DNA from: Marinomonas fungiae
GTDB lineage: Bacteria > Pseudomonadota > Gammaproteobacteria > Pseudomonadales > Marinomonadaceae
NCBI RefSeq assembly: GCF_001418205.1
Contig: NZ_LIQF01000001.1
Coordinates: 340,863-404,862, forward strand
Direction: 5' to 3'
DNA length: 64,000 nt
Shown here: one piece after another, positions 60,042 to 64,000 of the stretch
How the letters are laid out: every line of letters starts with the position of its first letter
How positions within the stretch are numbered: position 1 is the stretch's first letter
Program-made: the position numbers and the translations under genes
Notes under the pieces: generated by a model
Told to the model about the DNA's origin: nothing
The model's database searches: none
Seen by the model: only the letters and a program-made list of their open reading frames with translations

Positions 60042-60623
60042 CTATTTCACCCAATCCCCTGCACCTAAACGGTTGAGCATGGCAAAGTCCGGCCCAATGT
60101 CCAGTTCGGTGATGCTTGAGTAGGATGGATTAAAACGAAAACATTGTTCTAATGGCATATGACAAAGCGCCGCTAACAGCACCTTAATCACTCCCGAATG
60201 GGTTACCAACACGGTGTCTTGATCTACTTGTCTAATTTGCTCAAACCAAGCCATCACACGCTTAAGCAGCTCGGCTAGGCTTTCCCCTTGGTATGGCGCA
60301 CTTGCCACCAGGTCGTCCAGCCAATCATCAATTTCTACTTTGGGAATGTCACTCCAAAGACGATTTTCCCATAAGCCAAAGTCCACTTCTCTGAGCGCGT
60401 CAACAGCACTAGAATCTGAATTAAGCGCCTGTGCTAAGCGTCGCGTACGCTGTAATGGGCTGTGATAAAACTGCCATGACTTGTCTGGGAAGTGATGATC
60501 CAACCAAACTTGTATCGCCTCTGCGTCTTGTTGCCAAGCATCGACAATCGGCACATCGGTCTGCCCATAACACAGGCCTTTTGCAACATTCGGCGCAGGA
60601 TGTCGAATCAATAACAACTTCAT
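60042..60623 (-). CDS. cobC: Alpha-ribazole phosphatase (histidine phosphatase family)
   Basis: CobC removes the phosphate from alpha-ribazole-5'-phosphate or from the cobalamin phosphate at the end of nucleotide-loop assembly. It has the histidine phosphatase core LLLIRHPAPN (RHP in place of RHG), HSPLQRTRRLAQ, the acid-region EVDFGLWENRLWSDI and VTHSGVIKVLL. The second histidine is in VTHSG. The start ATG at 60623 overlaps the cobS stop (ATGA), whereas the outer in-frame ATG at 60635 lies inside cobS. It follows cobS and precedes the TRIC gene. Confidence 0.9.
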   Translation of the reverse strand: MKLLLIRHPAPNVAKGLCYGQTDVPIVDAWQQDAEAIQVWLDHHFPDKSWQFYHSPLQRTRRLAQALNSDSSAVDALREVDFGLWENRLWSDIPKVEIDDWLDDLVASAPYQGESLAELLKRVMAWFEQIRQVDQDTVLVTHSGVIKVLLAALCHMPLEQCFRFNPSYSSITELDIGPDFAMLNRLGAGDWVK

Positions 60624-61396
60624 CAAGCCTGCCATCCCAACAGAGTAAACAGCACCAATAATTCCCCGATCTGCTCAACCGCACCCAAGCTGTCACCGTT
60701 ATAGCCATTAATGCGACGCCACAGATACAAGCCACAAGCGATGCCCGCCATCACCAGGACAGATAGGATAGAGAACCATGCACTGATGCCAATTAATGCC
60801 ACAATAAAAGCCATAGACAAGGCAATCCATACCGCTCCGCGCAGCTCAACCTCAGCAATCATAGACTTTGCTTTGCTTTGCCCAAGGCTGACGTAATTCA
60901 TGCACGTCATGATTCCTAAGGGCAACCAACGAGCGGCCACATGGACTGTAATCCACCCCAACAACACAAACAGCAAACCGTCCTGCCATAGAGATTTAGT
61001 GATCCATTGGCTCAGTAACCACCACTTTATCGCAAAGCAAAAAATTCCCGCTAATACGCCGTAACTACCCACACGGGAGTCTTTCATAATGGTTAGACGC
61101 TGCTCCTGAGTCCATCCTCCAACCAATCCATCGCAGGCATCCATCAAACCATCTTCGTGAAAAGCACCGGTTAATAGCACTGCGCTCAACATCATGAGTA
61201 ACGCTTGGAATTCAGGCGACCAACCGCTAAGCAGCAAAGGCCAAGCACTGATCACTGCAACCAATGCACCTACCCACGGTAAAAAGCACACGCTAGGCGT
61301 GTGCTTTGTTGGTGATTCCCATTGAATGTTTATCGGAATCCTAGTGTAGGTAGCAACGGATCGTTTAAAACCTTGCCAATCCTGCTCAAGTTGCAT
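60623..61396 (-). CDS. cobS: Adenosylcobalamin 5'-phosphate synthase
   Basis: CobS joins adenosylcobinamide-GDP to alpha-ribazole or its phosphate at the membrane. The protein has the family motif TGAFHEDGLMDACDGLVGG (residues about 75-95) with its acidic residues, the following MKDSRVGSYG and five to six hydrophobic helices. N-terminal YTRIPI is also typical. Length is 257 residues. GGAGTG precedes the ATG, which overlaps the end of cobT by 11 bases. No cobU/cobP is present in the window. Confidence 0.94.
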   Translation of the reverse strand: MQLEQDWQGFKRSVATYTRIPINIQWESPTKHTPSVCFLPWVGALVAVISAWPLLLSGWSPEFQALLMMLSAVLLTGAFHEDGLMDACDGLVGGWTQEQRLTIMKDSRVGSYGVLAGIFCFAIKWWLLSQWITKSLWQDGLLFVLLGWITVHVAARWLPLGIMTCMNYVSLGQSKAKSMIAEVELRGAVWIALSMAFIVALIGISAWFSILSVLVMAGIACGLYLWRRINGYNGDSLGAVEQIGELLVLFTLLGWQA

Positions 61397-62441
61397 TTGT
61401 CACTCCAGCCGACTCAAAACTGGCCATTTCATTAAAAAAGACCACTGCACTTTTAATAATGGGGTAACTCAAAATTGCACCTGAACCCTCACCTAAGCGC
61501 AAATTCAACTTCAAAATCGGCTCTGCTTTGAAGTGCTGCAATAACGCCTGATGGGCTTGCTCATCGGACTGATGGGCAAAGATGGCGTAATCCGTGACCG
61601 CCGACTGCAATTTACTGGCGAACAACAGCGCCACGGTGCAAATGAAACCATCTACCACAAACGGCTTACTTAATTCTGCTGCACGCAACATAGCGCCAGA
61701 CATGGCGAGGATTTCCAAACCGCCAACTTGAGTTGCCACTTCCCATGGCGCCCATTCTCCCATCGGCTTATTCAACGCTTGTTCCGCACGTTTCAGCGCG
61801 CCAGCGATAATCTGTGCTTTCTTAGAAACCCCTAACTCATCCAAGCCGGTACCGCGTCCAGAGGTTTGTTCGGGCGTTTGTCCAGTCATCGCACTCATCA
61901 TGCAAGAAGAGACACCAGTATTGCCTATGCCCATTTCGCCGAATAACAAGAGATCTACCTCTTGGCAAGCATCCACTTCCTCTGCCCCAGCCGCCAGCGC
62001 TTGATTGACTTCATCCAGCGTCAATGCAGCCTGCTCCGAGAAATCTTGACTGGCGTAGGCTACTTTTCGCTTCGACAGCAAAGGGTGATCCGGCATATCT
62101 ACTTTGACGCCTACATCGACCACTTTAAGCGCTACATTATGCTGTTTACAAAACACGCTGACAGCCGCACCGCCTGCAAGAAAGTTCGTTACCATTTGGG
62201 GCGTCACTTCCTGTGGAAAGGCACTAATTCCTTTGTCCACAGCACCATGATCCGCAGCAAACACCAACATCTGGGCACGTTCTAGCTTGGGCGCCAAGGT
62301 GCGCTGAATACGTGCCACTTGAAAAGCGATACTCTCCAAACCGCCAAGAGAGCCCGGTGGCTTGGTTTTGAAATCGATTTTGTGTTGGATATCATCGTCT
62401 AATTCATTGCTCAAGGGAGCAACTTGAAAGGCTTTTAACAC
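61386..62441 (-). CDS. cobT: Nicotinate-nucleotide-dimethylbenzimidazole phosphoribosyltransferase
   Basis: CobT makes alpha-ribazole-5'-phosphate from dimethylbenzimidazole, the product of BluB in this window. The 351 residues have KTKPPGSLGGLESIAFQ at the start, FAADHGAVDKGISAFPQEVT, GEMGIGNTGVSS and near the end RLGEGSGAIL, whose glutamate is the catalytic base. The start is a GTG at 62441 with GAGG five bases upstream. It is the first gene of the cob operon. Only 37 bases separate it from rlmB, too few for a cobalamin riboswitch. Confidence 0.95.
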   Translation of the reverse strand: MLKAFQVAPLSNELDDDIQHKIDFKTKPPGSLGGLESIAFQVARIQRTLAPKLERAQMLVFAADHGAVDKGISAFPQEVTPQMVTNFLAGGAAVSVFCKQHNVALKVVDVGVKVDMPDHPLLSKRKVAYASQDFSEQAALTLDEVNQALAAGAEEVDACQEVDLLLFGEMGIGNTGVSSCMMSAMTGQTPEQTSGRGTGLDELGVSKKAQIIAGALKRAEQALNKPMGEWAPWEVATQVGGLEILAMSGAMLRAAELSKPFVVDGFICTVALLFASKLQSAVTDYAIFAHQSDEQAHQALLQHFKAEPILKLNLRLGEGSGAILSYPIIKSAVVFFNEMASFESAGVTNAT

Positions 62442-62467
62442 AAGGACCTCACAAACATATTACTCAT

Positions 62468-62494
62468 AAAAAAGCAGGTTATAAACCTGCTTTT
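62468..62494 (-). terminator. Intrinsic terminator overlapping the rlmB stop
   Basis: On the minus strand AAAGCAGGTT and AACCTGCTTT are perfect 10-base arms around a 3-base loop, followed by more U. The stem includes the last rlmB codons and its TAA. It separates rnr-rlmB from cobT. Confidence 0.85.
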
Positions 62495-63243
62495 ACAGCA
62501 CGCTGACGTACCACCTCATAGAGACAAACACCGGTCGCAACCGATACGTTTAAGCTTGTCACCACCCCAGCCATTGGCAGCTTGATTAAGTAGTCACACT
62601 GTTCACGAGTTAAACGACGCATACCATCTCCTTCTGCGCCCATCACGATTGCCGTAGGAATGGTTAGATCTTGTTCGTACAAGGTTTGTGTGGCTTCACC
62701 CGCCGTACCAAAGATCCATACTCCAAGGTCTTGGAGCATTTTCATAGTACGCGCAAGGTTGGTCACCGAAAACACTGGCATGCTTTCCGCTGCGCCACAG
62801 GCCACTTTACTAACAGTTGCATTAATGGAAGCCGATTTGTCTTTTGGGATCACCACCGCATGGGCACCCGCTGCATCGGCGCTACGTAAACATGCGCCCA
62901 AATTATGGGGGTCGGTAACTCCGTCCAAAATAACAATCAATGGCACTGCATCAAGGTTTTTAACCAATCGCTCCAGATCTTTCTCGTCACCAGTTTTGGT
63001 GACTTCTGCCAGTGCCACCACACCCTGATGAACGATACGCTCTTTGCTTTTGCTAAAAAGCTGGTCCAAATCACGGCGTGGTACCTGATTCACTCGAATC
63101 TTCTGAGACTGACACAACTTAATAATACGTTGCATCTTTTTATCATCGCGCCCTTCCTGTAGGCGCACTTCTTTCACTTTACCGTCTTGGCCTAGCGCGT
63201 TTTCTACGGCATGAATACCGTATACCCAATCTAAATCTGCCAT
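62479..63243 (-). CDS. rlmB: 23S rRNA guanosine-2251 2'-O-methyltransferase
   Basis: RlmB methylates G2251 in the peptidyl-transferase loop of 23S rRNA. The SpoU-type protein has an N-terminal substrate-binding domain (YGIHAVENAL), then the knotted methyltransferase domain with LDGVTDPHNLGACLRSADAAGAHAVV, IVMGAEGDGMRRLTREQCD and LPMAGVVTSLNVSVATGVCLYE (described by their ends). Length is 254 residues against 243 in E. coli. The rnr-rlmB order is the standard one. Confidence 0.96.
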   Translation of the reverse strand: MADLDWVYGIHAVENALGQDGKVKEVRLQEGRDDKKMQRIIKLCQSQKIRVNQVPRRDLDQLFSKSKERIVHQGVVALAEVTKTGDEKDLERLVKNLDAVPLIVILDGVTDPHNLGACLRSADAAGAHAVVIPKDKSASINATVSKVACGAAESMPVFSVTNLARTMKMLQDLGVWIFGTAGEATQTLYEQDLTIPTAIVMGAEGDGMRRLTREQCDYLIKLPMAGVVTSLNVSVATGVCLYEVVRQRAVKAGL

Positions 63244-63273
63244 TTGGCTAACACACTCTTTCTATTGGTCTAA

Positions 63274-64000
63274 TTAATCGCGAACACGCGCTTTGGCGTT
63301 ACTCTTTTTCTTTTTAGCCTTCGGCTTAGCGTTTTTAGCTTTGGTTCCTGTTGCTTTTTTGGTAGTAGCAGGTTTTTTACCATTGGACGCAGCCGCTTTT
63401 GACGATTTCTTAAAACGCGTTTTCTTGCCTTTAGAGTCGTCTTTCTTCTTACTCGACTTTTTCTTTGGCTTATTACCCCACTCTTCATCCGCTGGCGCTT
63501 TTTGACCTTCGCGATCACCTTTTGCCTTTGGCTTAACGCGGCCACCAAGCTCCATCGGCGGCAACTGTGCTAACTGCATTTCAAGCTCAGATAACTCATC
63601 ACGATTCATGCGTTTCTTCGGCGCTGGGCGGCCTTGTCGCATTTGCAGATCGATCTTGCGTTGTTCTAGATTAACACCCGATACGGTCACTCGTACTTGT
63701 TCGCCTAGACGGTAAACTTTGCCGGTACGCTCGCCAATCATCGCTTGATGTTCTGGGTCATGAACAAAGTAGTCATCCCCTAAACCAGATACATGTACCA
63801 AGCCATCCACATAAAGGCCACCAAGCTCGACAAACAAACCAAATGGCGTTACCGCCGTGACAATCCCATCGAACTCTTCACCAAGGTGCTGCTCAACATA
63901 CTGACATTTCAGCCATGATTCCACATCGCGCGTGGCTTCATCAGCACGTCGCTCGGTCACCGAACAGTTTTCACCCAGTTCGTCCATTGCCGCTTCGTCA
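63274..64000 (-). CDS. rnr: Ribonuclease R, C-terminal part (runs off the window)
   Basis: The sequence continues beyond base 64000, so the start and the RNB catalytic domain are missing here. Present are the end of the RNB-like region (ERRADEATRDVESWLKC), an S1 RNA-binding domain (GEEFDGIVTAVTPFGLFVEL through GVNLEQRKIDLQM) and an extended, highly basic tail of about 90 residues rich in Lys, Ala, Ser and Gly, which is a known feature of RNase R. RNase R degrades structured RNA 3' to 5' and acts in trans-translation. rlmB follows after 30 bases. Confidence 0.95.
   Translation of the reverse strand, partial: DEAAMDELGENCSVTERRADEATRDVESWLKCQYVEQHLGEEFDGIVTAVTPFGLFVELGGLYVDGLVHVSGLGDDYFVHDPEHQAMIGERTGKVYRLGEQVRVTVSGVNLEQRKIDLQMRQGRPAPKKRMNRDELSELEMQLAQLPPMELGGRVKPKAKGDREGQKAPADEEWGNKPKKKSSKKKDDSKGKKTRFKKSSKAAASNGKKPATTKKATGTKAKNAKPKAKKKKSNAKARVRD

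Noticed and set aside
63270..63548. A basic 92-codon minus-strand frame
   Set aside because: It is a second frame of the lysine-rich RNase R tail, whose repetitive codons keep other frames open.
1..64000. Mobile elements, CRISPR arrays, tRNA or rRNA genes
   Set aside because: No transposase, integrase, direct-repeat array, tRNA-like cloverleaf or rRNA segment was recognised. A tRNA search program would be decisive for the short gaps.

Overview
The window is an ordinary-looking chromosome segment from a marine gammaproteobacterium. Gene content and protein similarity (dusB-fis, monofunctional prephenate dehydratase, VC_2705-type symporter, CrbS/CrbR, glgB-glgX beside a phosphorylase-kinase-like GH15 protein, partial cobalamin operon) suggest Oceanospirillales, probably Marinomonas or a close relative; this is recognition from memory, not a search. 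I see no rRNA, tRNA, CRISPR array, insertion sequence, integrase or phage gene. Coding density is high, and no gap between genes exceeds about 280 bases.

Layout. 0-4.5 kb: dusB-fis, then purH-purD, each unit ending in a strong intrinsic terminator. 4.5-9.6 kb: a small membrane protein, a 7TM-DISM sensor whose kinase and receiver modules look degenerate, hinT, coq7, pdxH and a DUF1624 acyltransferase. 9.6-15.1 kb: the class Ia ribonucleotide reductase operon nrdA-nrdB-yfaE behind two NrdR boxes, a CDP-alcohol phosphatidyltransferase and a YbfF-type esterase. 15.1-19.3 kb: prephenate dehydratase, a TonB-dependent receptor and a periplasmic binding-like protein close together on the minus strand, then an isolated yidD. 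19.3-23.4 kb: a LuxR-type regulator (CrbR-like) directly downstream of acs, a methyltransferase and a YihX-like HAD phosphatase. 23.5-29.6 kb: the most accessory-looking region, with two DUF4402 pilin-like proteins, a PapD-like chaperone and a usher-like barrel ending in a SPOR-like domain, facing a SPOR lipoprotein and a YqaA protein.

29.9-38.6 kb: a glycogen (alpha-glucan) operon of a GH15/phosphorylase-kinase alpha/beta-like protein, glgB, glgX and a receiver-TPR protein. 38.6-40.3 kb: srkA, a VOC protein and a GIY-YIG nuclease. 40.5-46.2 kb: a tripartite RND efflux operon. 46.4-49.0 kb: a two-subunit sodium:solute symporter plus a conserved-looking membrane protein. 49.1-51.3 kb: bluB, a 66-residue unknown, slyD and a DOPA-dioxygenase-like protein. 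51.5-57.3 kb: a symporter-fused hybrid histidine kinase (CrbS-like), a RutR-like TetR regulator, a HugZ-like protein, DUF2750 and rsuA. 57.4-64 kb: a YitT protein, a Fur-box-controlled TPR-like protein, the cobT-cobS-cobC-TRIC-cobO operon, rlmB and the 3' part of rnr, which runs off the window.

Three functional themes connect separate loci. (1) Acetate switch: acs-crbR, the symporter pair and the CrbS-like kinase are known partners in Vibrio and Pseudomonas and all lie within 36 kb here. (2) Late cobalamin assembly: bluB makes the lower ligand used by CobT, CobS and CobC, and CobO adenosylates the ring; no corrin-ring genes are present, so the pathway may serve salvage. (3) A possible surface-fibre system in which the usher itself carries a peptidoglycan-binding SPOR-like domain is my best candidate for something not yet described.
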